Assembly: GCA_963835595.1 (NCBI GenBank)
Contig: CAWIGL010000003.1
Location: 310,001 to 374,000 of the forward strand
Length of the DNA stretch: 64,000 nt
Reading direction: 5' to 3'
Source: CAWEPK01 sp963835595
Lineage (GTDB): Bacteria > Desulfobacterota > Syntrophorhabdia > Syntrophorhabdales > WCHB1-27
The translations under genes were made by a program, and so were the position numbers. This document shows positions 10,218 through 19,995 of the stretch, piece by piece (the first letter of the stretch is position 1; the number at the start of each line of letters is the position of its first letter). The notes under the pieces are model-generated. The model searched no databases, had not been told where the DNA came from, and saw only the letters and a program-made list of their open reading frames with translations.

Positions 10218-10493
10218 TCAGTAGATAATATTGAAGCCTTTGAATCTATCGGAAGGGGCTTCCCACTTCACGTCGATGTTTTCGACGTGCGCGCTGTCCG
10301 GGCCCCGTCGGCACCAGGCGATCATATCGTGGATTTTCGGCTTGTCGCCCTCGCAGACGACCTCGACAGAGCCGTCCGGCAGGTTGCGGACCGTGCCCGC
10401 AAGGCGCAGCTCTTCGGCCTTCCGCTTGGTATGGTGGCGGAAGAAAACGCCCTGAACAATCCCCTTTACGACGATTCTGGCCCTTTCCATCAT
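10218..10493 (-). CDS. Acylphosphatase
   Basis: Hydrolyses carboxyl-phosphate bonds of acyl phosphates. 91 residues, the usual length. The active-site loop reads GIVQGVFFRHHTKRKAEEL, with the catalytic arginine in VFFRH and the asparagine in GTVRNLPDGSVEV. Minus strand, single gene, divergent from the activase gene. Confidence 0.93.
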   Translation of the reverse strand: MMERARIVVKGIVQGVFFRHHTKRKAEELRLAGTVRNLPDGSVEVVCEGDKPKIHDMIAWCRRGPDSAHVENIDVKWEAPSDRFKGFNIIY

Positions 10494-10583
10494 CGATTTT
10501 GTTATCGACAGGAGCGCTTTTGTATTATAATAGGTAGCACAGCGGTCTCTTCAAATCAACTGCATTTCAGGCTGGAGGAACGG

Positions 10584-13500
10584 ATGTTCAGGGTCGGGGT
10601 TGACATAGGGTCTGTGAGCGTGAACGCCGTTGTGCTTGATGAGACCGGCAACATCACGGAAGACCGGTATTTGCGCCACAGGGGGAAGCCCGTCAGCACG
10701 GCTGCGGCCGTCATTGAGGAGGCGCAGTCAAGATACGGCACGGCTATCGACTTCGTAGCAGTCACGGGGACGGGCGGCAAGGTATTCGCTTCCCTTGTCG
10801 GCGCGTCGTTCACGAACGAGATCATCTCCCTTACCAAGGCGTTCCATCACCTTTTCCCCCACGTAGGCAGCGCCATCGACATCGGCGGGGAGGATTCCAA
10901 ATTCATCATCTTCGAGATGGACGCGCAGCGCAAGCGCCTGCGGGTGAAGGATTTCTCGATGAACGCGCTGTGCGCAGCTGGTACGGGCTCCTTTCTCGAC
11001 CAGCAGGCGTCGCGCCTCGGCTTCACCATCGAGGAGTTCGCGGAGGCGGCGCTGAAATCGAAGAACCCGCCGAGGATCGCCGGGCGGTGCACGGTCTTCG
11101 CCAAGACGGACATGATCCATCTCCAGCAGATAGCGACGCCCGACTACGAGCTTGTCGCAGGGCTTTGCTTCGCCCTCGCCCGCAACTTCAAGAGCAATAT
11201 TGCTAAGGGGAAGGAGATAAAGAAGCCCGTGGCGTTCATAGGCGGGGTTGCGGCGAACGCGGGCATGAGGAGGGCCATAGAAGAGGTCTTTTCGCTTGAG
11301 GGCCAGTTGATCGTGCCCGACCGTTTTGCCTCGATGGGCGCCCTCGGCGCCGTCTTCGCAGTCCTCGACGACCCTCAGTCGAAGGGGCAGTTCGTGGGCA
11401 CCGGCAGGGTGCGGGAGCACCTCGCCAGGCAGGAGGAGGCAGAGGCGCACGATCCCCTTGTCCTATCGGAGGCCAACCTGCACGTCGCCTACGATGTCAG
11501 GGGACCGGAAAAGAAGATGCGGGCCTACCTCGGCGTCGACGTCGGCTCCATCAGCACGAACCTCGTCGTCATCGACGAAGAGCGAAACGTCCTGGCCAAG
11601 CGATACCTAATGACGGAGGGGCGGCCCCTGGAGGCCGTCAAGCGCGGCCTCGACGAGATAGGCCCGGAGGTAGGGGACCTCGTCGAGATCACTAGGCGTG
11701 GCGACCACCGGCTCCGGCCGCTACCTGACCGCCGACTTCATAGGCGCGGACCTTGTGCGGAACGAGATTACCGCCCAGGCGGAGGCTGCCATCTCCATCG
11801 ACCCGGAGGTTGACACGATCTTCGAGATCGGCGGGCAGGACTCCAAGTACATCAGCATAGACAACGGCGTGATCGTCGATTTCGAGATGAACAAGGCATG
11901 CGCTGCCGGGACCGGCTCGTTCCTCGAAGAGCAGGCGGAGAGGCTGGGCATCTCGATCAAGGACGAGTTCTCCGCCCTCGCTTTCCGCTCTAAAGGGCCG
12001 ACGAAGATGGGCGAGAGGTGCACGGTCTTCATCGAGTCCGACGTGATGCACCACCAGCAGTCGGGGTCGAAGACGGACGATATCGTCGCGGGCCTCTGCT
12101 ATTCGATAGTGCTCAATTACCTGAACAAGGTCGTTGGCGACAGGCGCGTCGGCAACAAGATATTCTTCCAGGGCGGCACTGCCTTCAACAAAGGCGTAGT
12201 GGCTGCCTTCGAGAAGGTCTGCGGCAAGCCCATCACCGTGCCGTCGCACCATGACGTGACCGGGGCGATAGGCGCGGCGATACTGGCGATGAAGGAGAGG
12301 ACCTGGGAGAAGAGCACCTTCAAGGGGTTCGACCTGAGCAAGCGGCGATACGATATCGAGACCTTCGAGTGCAAGGGGTGCGAGAACCTCTGCGAGATCA
12401 GGAAGGTTACGTGCGAGGGCGAGACGCCGCTTTATTATGGCAGCAGGTGCGAGAAGTACGACGTGGTCAGGCGCGGGAAGAAGACAACGGCGAAGGACCT
12501 TTTCAAGCTCAGGGAAGACCTGCTCAACAACACGTACGAGCGGGTCGGGGACGGGGAGGTCATCGGCGTGCCGAAGATGCTCAACATGCACGAGCTCCTT
12601 CCCTTCTGGCGCAGCTTCCTGACTGAGCTGGGCTTTTCGGTCGTCCTCTCAGACTCGACGAACAAGAAGGTCATCAAGGAAGGGGTGGAGAACATTATCG
12701 TCGAGTCGTGCTTCCCCATCAAGCTGGCCCACGGCCACATACTCAACATAATGGATAAGGGGATAAAGCGCGTCTTCATGCCGAGCGTCATAAGCCTCAA
12801 GAAACAGTCGGAAGGCGTATTGAACAGCTTTTCGTGCCCCTACGCGCAGTCCCTGCCGTATACGTCGAGGGCATCCATCGATTTCGAGCGGGAGGGCGTG
12901 AAGGTAGACTCTCCGATCGTCTATTTCGGCAATGGGCCGAAGGTGGCCCTGGCCAACCTGACCGCATTCGGCAAGACCCTGGGGAAATCGAAGAAGGCGG
13001 TCGAGGAGGCGTTTTCCGTAGCCAACGACGTGCAGGAGCACTTCTACCGGAGCTGCCTGGAAGAGGGGTCGGGCTTTCTTTCGGCCCTGAAGCCGGGCGA
13101 GAAGGTGATGGTCCTCGTCGGCAGGCCGTACAACAGCATGGACCCCGGCGCGAGCCTGAACGTCCACAAGAAGCTTTCCGACCTCGGCGTCGCCTCCGTC
13201 CCGATAGACATGCTCCCCCTCGACGATGTGGAGGAGGACGAGGACCTGAGGGACATGTACTGGGGCTACGGCCAGAAGATACTCAGGGCGGGCAAGATCA
13301 TCAGGTCGAACCCTAACCTCTATGCCGTCTATATCACCAATTTCGGCTGCGGCCCCGACTCGTTCATCACGCATTTCTTCAAGAAGATCATGGAAGGCAA
13401 GCCCTTCCTGCAACTGGAGATCGACGAGCACAGCGGCGACGCAGGAATCATCACGCGCCTGGAGGCGTTCCTCGACAGCATCAAGAACGCGAGGATCGAG

Positions 13501-14724
13501 CCGAGGCCCGAAAAGCGCGCAGTCTCGTCCTTCAAGGGGGACGGCCGCCGGAAGATCTACATCCCTTACATGTCGGACCATTCCTTCGCATTTGCCGGGG
13601 CCTTCCGGGCCTGCGGCGTGGACGCCGAGGTCATGCGTGAATCGGACGAGGAGACGGTGCAGATCGGCCGGAAATTTACCCTAGGCAAGGAGTGCTACCC
13701 GTGCATCCTCACGACCGGCGACATGCTCAAGACGAGCCGGAGGCCTGATTTCGACCCGGACAGGAGCGCCTTTTTCATGCCCTCCGGCAGCGGCCCGTGC
13801 CGTTTCGGCCAGTACCACCGCTTCCACAGGATGGTGCTCTCCGAGCACGGCTTCGACAACGTCCCCATCTATTCGCCGAACCAGGACGACAGGCTCTATC
13901 ACGAGCTGGACATCCTGGGCGGCAGGTTCTCCCGCCTCGGATGGAGGGCCATCCTCGCGACCGACTTCCTCGTCAAGATGGTGCACCAGACGCGTCCCTA
14001 CGAGGCGGTCAGGGGAGAGACGGACCGCGCATATGCGGAGGCCCTGCGGAGCGTCGAGCGGGCCATAGAGGCGGGCGGAGACCAGGTGTACGGGGCGCTA
14101 GAAGGCGCGGTTGACCGCTTCCTCGCGGTCAGGACAACGGGCGGCGAAAGGCCGATAGTGGGGATCGTCGGCGAGATCTATATACGGTCGAACCGGTTCA
14201 GCAACAGCGACCTCGTCCGCAAGGTGGAGGAGTTCGGAGGGGAGGCGCGGCTCGCCCCTATCTCCGAATGGATTACCTACGTCAATTATATGGGGAAGAA
14301 GAAGAGCCAGCACCGCACCGGCCTGTCGAATTTCTTCCACATCGTGCTGACCGAGTACATCCAGAGGAAGGACGAGCACCGCATGGAGAGGATATTCGAG
14401 CGCTACCTGAGACAGGGCAGGGAGCCCAAGATCAGGCACGTCCTCAACCAGGCGATGCCGTATATAGACGAAAGCTTCGAAGGCGAGGCCATCCTGAGCG
14501 TCGGCAAGAGCATCGACTTCATCACGAAGGGCGCATCCGGCATAATCAACGCGATGCCTTTTACGTGTATGCCTGGGACGGTGTCTAGCGCCATCCTTAA
14601 GCTGATCCAGAACAAATACGACGTGCCGGTCATCAACGTGGCCTACGACGGCCAAGGGGAGAGCAACACCACAACTCGTCTGGAGGCGTTTATGCACCAG
14701 GTGAGCGAATATAATAGGAAATAG
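10584..14724 (+). CDS. Fused acyl-CoA dehydratase activase (two BadF/HgdC ATPase domains plus DUF2229/HgdB-like part), one frameshift
   Basis: About 1,380 residues. Two consecutive BadF/BadG/BcrA/BcrD ATPase domains are visible: the first begins MFRVGVDIGSVSVNAVVLDE and contains IGGEDSKF and NALCAAGTGSFLDQQASRLG (a bridging Fe-S cysteine), the second begins YLGVDVGSISTNLVVIDE with IGGQDSKY and KACAAGTGSFLEEQAERLG. A cysteine-rich linker (FECKGCENLCEI) leads into the DUF2229 region and a long C-terminal HgdB-like part (GKECYPCILTTGD, PFTCMPGTVSSA). Activases of this type inject an electron into radical 2-hydroxyacyl-CoA dehydratases or benzoyl-CoA reductases, but the role of the giant fused form is not settled. 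The two frames join near 11693, where ACTAGGC has one base more than the expected ACCGGC. Start chosen from GGAGGA. Confidence 0.88.
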
Positions 14725-14746
14725 TGGGGGGGCCGGGCGTAGGGAT

Positions 14747-14878
14747 TGGGGCCGGGACCTTTTTGCGCCTTTTCCCTGTCTCGCCTGGGCCGCGCCTCCT
14801 CGACGTACTTCTACTGTACAGTCTCGTCGGGCGGCCCGTCGATCACGGAAAAATCCATCGAAAATCTCTCCGGCCCCC
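14747..14878 (+). repeat. Palindromic intergenic repeat, copy 3
   Basis: Starts GGGGCCGGGACCTTTTTG and ends CGAAAATCTCTCCGGCCCCC, as in copy 2. The central hairpin is a variant (GTACTTCTACTGTAC) of the CATAC/GTATG pair: sequence changed, pairing kept. It follows the activase stop directly. Confidence 0.82.
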
Positions 14879-14957
14879 TTGCGCATCCGTACGCCCTTAT
14901 CTTACAGATTTCGCTTCCCGATGATCCCCTGTTCCCTTTTCGCCCTCATATTGATCC

Positions 14958-14986
14958 TTGACAGGCTCTTATCGGTACTCTATGCT
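14958..14986 (+). promoter_or_regulatory. Sigma-70-type promoter of the toxin-antitoxin pair
   Basis: TTGACA at 14958-14963, 17-nt spacer, TATGCT at 14981-14986, 19 nt before the antitoxin ATG, with GGGAGG between. Confidence 0.7.
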
Positions 14987-15005
14987 AGGTTGCGGGAGGT
15001 AAGAC

Positions 15006-15224
15006 ATGACGAAGTTGCTGGAAAAGGCTTTCACCCAGGCGGCCAGGCTTCCCGAGACCGAGCAGAACGCCCTGGCGAAGTGGGTATTGGAAGAGCTTGA
15101 AGCGGAAAGAAAATGGGAGACGGCCTTTGCCGGGTCGGAGGACGTCCTGGACAGGCTCGCCGCTGAGGCCCTTGACGCGCACAGCAAAGGGAAAACAAGA
15201 CCTTTAAACCTCAAGTCTCTATGA
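15006..15224 (+). CDS. Putative antitoxin of a RelE/ParE-type module
   Basis: 72 residues, MTKLLEKAFTQAARLPETEQ, mostly helical and acidic (ALAKWVLEELEAERKW). It has the size and position of a type II antitoxin: its last codons overlap the next gene by 4 bp (ATGA) and it has its own promoter and a strong GGGAGG site. No DNA-binding fold is obvious from sequence alone; related unassigned proteins commonly precede RelE-like toxins. Confidence 0.75.
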   Translation: MTKLLEKAFTQAARLPETEQNALAKWVLEELEAERKWETAFAGSEDVLDRLAAEALDAHSKGKTRPLNLKSL

Positions 15225-15499
15225 CCTCCCGTATAACCGACCGTTTCCGGCAATGCTACAGAGAATTGCCGGAAGACGTACAAAAAGAGGCGAGGAACGC
15301 CTATAAGAGGTTCAAGGAAAACCCCTATCATCCCGGTCTTCGTTTCAAACGCGTGCATTCTACCCGGCCGATATTCTCGCTGCGCATCACAAGGGACTAC
15401 CGCGCTGTTGGAATACTCCAGGATAAGCAAATGATATGGTTCTAGATCGGCTCCCACGCTGACTACGACCACCTATTGAAGCAGCTAAGGGCTGGCTAA
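15221..15499 (+). pseudogene. RelE/ParE-type toxin interrupted by a TAG stop
   Basis: A frame of 92 codons typical of the RelE/ParE fold: MTSRITDRFRQCYRELPEDV, then FKRVHSTRPIFSLRITRDYRAVG. After MIWF a TAG stands at 15443-15445; the same frame then continues IGSHADYDHLLKQLRAG to a TAA at 15497-15499. In related toxins the tail reads F-W-I-G-[ST]-H-x-x-Y-D, so the TAG replaces a tryptophan codon (one G-to-A change from TGG). The shortened product lacks the C-terminal strand and helix and is probably inactive. It may be a true inactivating mutation or a sequence error. Confidence 0.78.
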
Positions 15500-15552
15500 A
15501 AATAGGTAACCCGGCCCGGCCCCTGGATGCGGGCGGCCTCGGGAAAAGGGTC

Positions 15553-15575
15553 GGCAAAAGGGGACAGGCTACTTT
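15553..15575. repeat. REP-like short sequence
   Basis: The string GGCAAAAGGGGACAGGCTAC resembles short intergenic repeats commonly seen near REP-associated (Y1-type) transposases in related genomes. Only one copy is visible here and no transposase is present, so this is a tentative call from memory of the motif. Confidence 0.3.
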
Positions 15576-15621
15576 TCTTACGAGTTTTTTACTTATTTAC
15601 GGTCATCCAATTGTGCTCTGT

Positions 15622-15687
15622 GCCCGGCCGACAAAGATGTTAAAATATCTCCAGGATAATCAATCTTTCAATGGGCAATCCAATCTG
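15622..15687 (+). repeat. Direct repeat: displaced copy of the corC-like gene 5' end
   Basis: 66 bp matching 16506-16571 with two mismatches. It includes the upstream region GATGTTAAAATATCTCCAGG and the first codons (ATGGGCAATCCAATCTG) of the CBS-domain gene. After 15687 the match resumes with ATTATATTG, which in the intact gene lies about 25 bp further on, so this copy also carries a small deletion. The VapC/Phd module lies between the two copies. Confidence 0.9.
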
Positions 15688-15733
15688 ATTATATTGGAGG
15701 CCAAACGGCTGCATCGGTCCAGACGGAGCAACA

Positions 15734-16135
15734 TCACCGCCAGAGCGTTCTGAGGCCGATCTTTCGGTAGGCGCCGATGCTCTTGTCCTTTGTGATGAGT
15801 GTGACTTTCTTCTTGATGGCCTGCCAGACGACGAGCCGGTCGAAAGGGTCTTTATGCGTAGTGCGCGGAAGCTTGTAGAAAGTTGACGCCGTATCCGCGT
15901 CTAGATCCATGATCTCGAAACCCATTTGCCTGGAGATATCCGGAAGGGCGTCAGGTAGCACATTCGTGAGCACGAGCTTGCCCAAAGCGTATTTCAAGGA
16001 TATCTCCCAGTGCGTTGCGGCGCTTACATAAACCGTATTGTCGGTGTCCTCTATCGCCTGACGGGCCTTTTTGCTAAGCTTGTCCGGCTCGAACACAGCC
16101 CAAAGGAAGACGTGCGTATCGAGCAGGTAGTTCAT
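15734..16135 (-). CDS. vapC: PIN-domain toxin (VapC family)
   Basis: Probable RNase toxin of a type II module, 133 residues. It starts MNYLLDTHVFLWAVF with the first catalytic aspartate (LLDTH), has a glutamate in THWEISLKYALGKL, and the later acidic cluster in HKDPFDRLVVWQA and LITKDKSI. This is the DTHVFLW subgroup often paired with Phd/YefM antitoxins. Its start overlaps the antitoxin stop by 4 bp. The module lies between duplicated corC sequences. Confidence 0.92.
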   Translation of the reverse strand: MNYLLDTHVFLWAVFEPDKLSKKARQAIEDTDNTVYVSAATHWEISLKYALGKLVLTNVLPDALPDISRQMGFEIMDLDADTASTFYKLPRTTHKDPFDRLVVWQAIKKKVTLITKDKSIGAYRKIGLRTLWR

Positions 16136-16371
16136 AGGGCAAGCAGATCGTCGTCAGCGATTTCGAATCCAGGGCGGATCTCGAATCCGGCCTTTTGTTG
16201 AAGCAATCCGAGCTTTCTGCGCCCCTCAGGGCGATGCTCTTGGTAGGGCACTATTACCGCCACCTTCTTCTTTTTCTTCCCGTAGGCGATCGCAATCTTC
16301 TCCCCGCGTTTAACCTGTTCCAAAATATCCGAAAAATGGGACTTAATCTCGCCAACGCCCAACGTTTTCAT
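16132..16371 (-). CDS. phd: Phd/YefM-type antitoxin
   Basis: 79 residues starting MKTLGVGEIKSHFSDILEQVKRGEKIAIAYGKKKK, the usual Phd N-terminal DNA-binding fold, followed by an acidic tail (FEIADDDLLAL) that would cover the toxin. It is the first gene of the pair and likely represses its own promoter. The basic run KKKKKV is a local oddity of this copy. Confidence 0.9.
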   Translation of the reverse strand: MKTLGVGEIKSHFSDILEQVKRGEKIAIAYGKKKKKVAVIVPYQEHRPEGRRKLGLLQQKAGFEIRPGFEIADDDLLAL

Positions 16372-16505
16372 GCAGTTGACCTCGACTAAAAGAAATATAC
16401 TCAGGTATTTGACAAGTTGTCAAGAAGAATTCAAGTACTATGAAATCCGAGCGTATTTCATCCGTCAGGGCATATCGTGGCGGTATATGATTACGGCATA
16501 ACTGC

Positions 16506-16571
16506 GCCCGGCCGAAAAAGATGTTAAAATATCTCCAGGATAATCAATCCTTCAATGGGCAATCCAATCTG
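16506..16571 (+). repeat. Direct repeat: intact corC-like gene 5' end
   Basis: Parent copy of the repeat at 15622-15687. It covers the promoter-proximal sequence and the first six codons of the gene starting at 16555. Confidence 0.9.
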
Positions 16572-17855
16572 GTCCATAGCCGTCATCATCGGCCTGATTA
16601 TATTGAACGGGTTTTTTTCCGCCGGCGAGTTCGCCATCATCTCGGCGAGGAAGAGCAAGATCAAGGAGATGGTCAAGGAGGGGGCGGACAAAAGGGCGGC
16701 GGCGCTTCTGCGGATGCGGGAGAAGCCTGAGACCTTCCTTTCCCTCGTCCAGATCGGGATCACCCTCGTCGGCACACTTGCCTCAGCCATCGGGGGCATC
16801 ATCTCCGTGACCTACGTGCGGCCCATCGTGAGCCGGGTGCCCTACCTGGCGGGCGCATCCGAGACCGTCTCCCTTATCATCGTCGTCATAGCCCTCACCT
16901 ACGTGATTATCGTTGTGGGAGAGCTGCTGCCGAAGTACATAGGCATCAATTACAGGGAGCGGGCAGCCCTTAAGGTCCTGCCCCTTTTCGAGGTATTGGC
17001 CAGGGTCCTCGCAGTCCCCGTCTGGATCCTCAATGTCTCGGCCTCGGCCGTGACGAGGCTTCTGGGCCTCAAAAGGGTTGACGAGGTGATCGGGGAGGAC
17101 GAGATCAAGGTGCTCCTGGAAGAAGGCAGGCTTAAGGGCGTCTTCGACAGGACCGAGGAGGAATTGATCCACAGCGTCTTCGAGTTCGCAGACCGGTCGG
17201 CCAAGGAGATCATGGTGCCCCGCCCGAACGTCTACGCCCTCGACATCGAAAAGCCGCAGGACGAGAACGTGCGCTATATAGTCGAGAACGAGTTTTCCCG
17301 CTACCCGGTCTACAGGGACCATCTGGACAGGATAGTCGGCATCGTCTACCAGAAGGACGTCATGCGGACGCTATGGCTTGGCAAGCCCCTGGAGCTTGAG
17401 GAGATATTGAAAAGGCCGTATTTCGTCCCCGACACGATGAAGATAAGCGCCCTTTTCAAGGACATGCAGAAGCGGCGCATACACCTCGCGGTCGTGGTCG
17501 ATGAATACGGCACGACTGCGGGCATAGTGACCCTCGAAGACATCGTGGAAGAGATCTTCGGGGAGATCATGGACGAGACGGACGTGGACATGCGGGTCGA
17601 AAGGAGCAAGGACGGCTCGCTTACGGTCGATGGGTCGTATTCCGTCCGCGACCTGAACAATACGCTGGACCTGGACCTTCCCGAATCCCCGGACTACGAA
17701 ACCCTCGGCGGCTTCATCCTGTCGCATATCCAGGGCATAGCCAGGGGGGAGAGATCGTTAATGTCGGCGGCTACAGCCTGACGGTGGTAGGCATCAACGG
17801 AAGAAGGATCACGAAGATAAAGATACAGAAGACGGGACGCCAGGCCAAGGCTTGA
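16555..17855 (+). CDS. HlyC/CorC family transporter (DUF21-CBS-CorC_HlyC), frameshift near the C-terminus
   Basis: Membrane protein of about 433 residues. DUF21 membrane domain at about residues 5-190 (LNGFFSAGEFAIISARKSKI, VGELLPKYIGI), then a CBS pair (EIMVPRPNVYALDIE and VFKD..HLAVVVDEYGTTAGIVTLEDIVEEIFGEI) and the CorC_HlyC domain. Family members are linked to magnesium or cobalt export. Near 17750 the frame breaks; in the next frame the expected end IVNVGGYSLTVVGINGRRI continues to a TGA at 17853. The starting ATG is shared with the displaced repeat upstream. Confidence 0.9.
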
Positions 17856-17872
17856 GCGCGCCCGGCGCGCCT

Positions 17873-18052
17873 TCAGGCGTCCGTTTCATTGTCCGTGCCT
17901 GCGGGGGCCGGCGCTTCCGGCTGCTCTTCCTCGGCCCTGTTCTTCAGCCGCTCGCTTTTGCCGTGCCTCAAGGCCATCTTCTCTGCGGCCTTGTCTTTCC
18001 GCTTCATCTCCTTCTGGCGTTTTAAAAAGCTATGTTGGCTCCGTTTTGCCAT
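17873..18052 (-). CDS. Small conserved basic protein
   Basis: 59 residues, MAKRSQHSFLKRQKEMKRKD followed by KAAEKMALRHGKSERLKN and an acidic, proline-rich tail. The ATG is preceded by AGGAGG. The basic KRQKEMKRK pattern matches a small uncharacterised protein I associate with Geobacter-type bacteria. Convergent with the CBS gene; the GC-rich GGCGCGCC palindrome between them may help to end both transcripts. Possibly nucleic-acid binding, by composition only. Confidence 0.8.
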   Translation of the reverse strand: MAKRSQHSFLKRQKEMKRKDKAAEKMALRHGKSERLKNRAEEEQPEAPAPAGTDNETDA

Positions 18053-18303
18053 GCCTCCTCCTCGCTCTTATAGTCCCGCTGCGCCCCCGTCCTCGAAGCT
18101 CCGGTTTTCGGCAAGGACCGGAATAATGCGACCGGTGCTTTCGGAATACTTGGATTATGGCGCTTACGCGATTTTTTGTCAAGAAAGATAGAGCCGGCCG
18201 GGTCTTTGGCGCCCTATCTTAGAGTCGCGCAGCGGAGGCGCGTGCGCTTTCCGCCCCCACTTGAACTCGGCCCGCCTATTGGGTTTAACTATTAGCATCG
18301 GGA

Positions 18304-19008
18304 ATGAAAGATAACGATTCGATATATCACGTCTTTCACGATCTTGCAGACCTCATGAAGGGGGTTTGCGGCACGACGCCTGAAGTTGGGGAAGAGCACC
18401 CCTCCGCCCCCGCTGCGCCGCAGCCCGCGGCAGAGCCGCCCGACGAGGCGGCCGTTTTCGTCGAGGCCATGAAGGACGTCAGGAAGGTCGAGGCGAGGCA
18501 GAAGAGGGTTGCCGGCCCGAAAAAGGGCGGCACAGGGACGGGAACTGCCATACCCGGCCCGCGACAGTGCGACGGGCCGACGATGGACGAGCTGCTGCGC
18601 GAGTCGTCGCCCCTCAACGTCGTAAATCTCCCCGAATATATGGAAGGATACGTGGAAGGCACAAGCCCCCTTGTCCTCGACAAGCTGCGGGGCGGCGCGT
18701 TCTCCGTCCAGAAGGCCCTCGACCTGCACGGGTTTACGTCGGCGCAGGCGTTCGACGTATTTCACGCCTTCCTCGAAGAAGCGGTCCAATCGGGGCTGCG
18801 CTGCGTCAAGGTCATCCACGGCAGGGGGTTGAGGTCGAGGCGCGGCCCGGTGCTGAAAGAAAAGCTGAAGGAGTGGCTTGTCCGGGCCATGCACCGTAAA
18901 TGGGTCGTCGCCTTCGCAAGCTGCGGCATGTCAGCCGGCGGGCCGGGGGCCACCACGATACTCCTTCAGGCGCACGCGCGCAAGAAAAGGCTCCATATAA
19001 TCGGATAG
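18304..19008 (+). CDS. Smr-domain protein
   Basis: 234 residues. The N-terminal half (to about residue 120) is low complexity, alanine/proline-rich and variable. The C-terminal Smr domain has the two signature motifs LDLHGFTSAQA (about residue 140) and IHGRGLRSRRGPVLKEKLKEWL, typical of MutS2-related nucleases acting on branched DNA or RNA. A TTGAAC/17 nt/TTTAAC promoter-like pair lies at 18261-18289. Confidence 0.9.
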   Translation: MKDNDSIYHVFHDLADLMKGVCGTTPEVGEEHPSAPAAPQPAAEPPDEAAVFVEAMKDVRKVEARQKRVAGPKKGGTGTGTAIPGPRQCDGPTMDELLRESSPLNVVNLPEYMEGYVEGTSPLVLDKLRGGAFSVQKALDLHGFTSAQAFDVFHAFLEEAVQSGLRCVKVIHGRGLRSRRGPVLKEKLKEWLVRAMHRKWVVAFASCGMSAGGPGATTILLQAHARKKRLHIIG

Positions 19009-19194
19009 AACGCTTCGCCGCAATAATTCTGCTTTAAAATTCAGGGTCCATCTGTTATAAGAAGAAGACGCGTAGATTAAAAACCGGCGCGGGACGAAGG
19101 CAAGGGACGCAAAGGGCGCATCACAGGGAAAAGGGCTTCAAAAAGGGCCTGTCCGTCTATCAAGGCAGCGGGCCGGCTGCACGAGGGGGATTAT

Positions 19195-19995
19195 ATGAAG
19201 AAGGTGGGAATAATCGGCCTGGGAAACATGGGGGAGGCGATAGCCCGCGCGCTCATTGCAGCGGGCGCGGACCGCAGCGACATCATTGCTTACGACGTAA
19301 AGCAGGAGCGGATGCGGGCGGTGGTCGAGGGCCTTAAGATAGCGCCCGCGAAGGACCTGGCAGACGTTGCCGGCCGCAGCGATTACATCATACTGGCCGT
19401 AAAGCCGCAGGACGCGAAGACGGCGATATCTGCGATGGTCGCGGGCCTCGACGAGTCCCGCGTCCTAATATCCATCATGGCGGGGACAACGACGTCGAGC
19501 ATCGCTTCGATGTTGGACAAGCCGGCAAAGATCGTAAGGGTCATGCCGAACATCGGCGTCGCAGTGTGCGAGGGCGCTCTCGGCATGACCGCGAATTACA
19601 TGCTCTCCCACGATGAGATGGACGGCGTGGCCCGTCTCCTTGCGCCGCTCGGCAGGGTCGTCGAGGTCCCGGAGGAGCAGATGGACGCGGTAACGGCCCT
19701 CGGCGCGAGCGGCCCCGCCTTTTTCCTCGCTTTCCTCGAAGCTATGGTTGACGGCGGGGTGCGCATGGGCCTGCCCAGGGAGAAGGCGCACATGCTCGCC
19801 ATCCAGGCGGTCAAGGGCACTGTGGCGCTCCTGGAGAAGGAGAGGACGCACCCGGCGCTCATGCGGGAAAGGGTCACCTCGCCGGGCGGCACCACGGCGG
19901 CAGGGCTTCTCGTGCTCGACGAGAGGGGCTTCAAGGGGACGGTGGTGAGGGCGCTTGAGGCCGCCCAGGTCCGCGCGAAGGAGCTTTCCAGGTAA
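19195..19995 (+). CDS. proC: Pyrroline-5-carboxylate reductase
   Basis: Last step of proline synthesis, NAD(P)H-dependent. 266 residues with the Rossmann start KKVGIIGLGNMGEAIARAL, KPQD, VRVMPNIG and the C-terminal substrate-binding block VTSPGGTTAAGLLVLDERGFKGTV. The stop overlaps the pcm start (TAATG), so the two genes form an operon. The usual YggS partner is absent. Confidence 0.96.
   Translation: MKKVGIIGLGNMGEAIARALIAAGADRSDIIAYDVKQERMRAVVEGLKIAPAKDLADVAGRSDYIILAVKPQDAKTAISAMVAGLDESRVLISIMAGTTTSSIASMLDKPAKIVRVMPNIGVAVCEGALGMTANYMLSHDEMDGVARLLAPLGRVVEVPEEQMDAVTALGASGPAFFLAFLEAMVDGGVRMGLPREKAHMLAIQAVKGTVALLEKERTHPALMRERVTSPGGTTAAGLLVLDERGFKGTVVRALEAAQVRAKELSR

Noticed and set aside
15443..15445. 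Pyrrolysine or recoded TAG
   Set aside because: TAG is used as an ordinary stop by many intact genes here, so recoding is unlikely; mutation or error is simpler.
17889..18191. Plus-strand frame of 100 codons after the CBS transporter
   Set aside because: The minus strand of the same bases holds a small basic protein with AGGAGG and family likeness.
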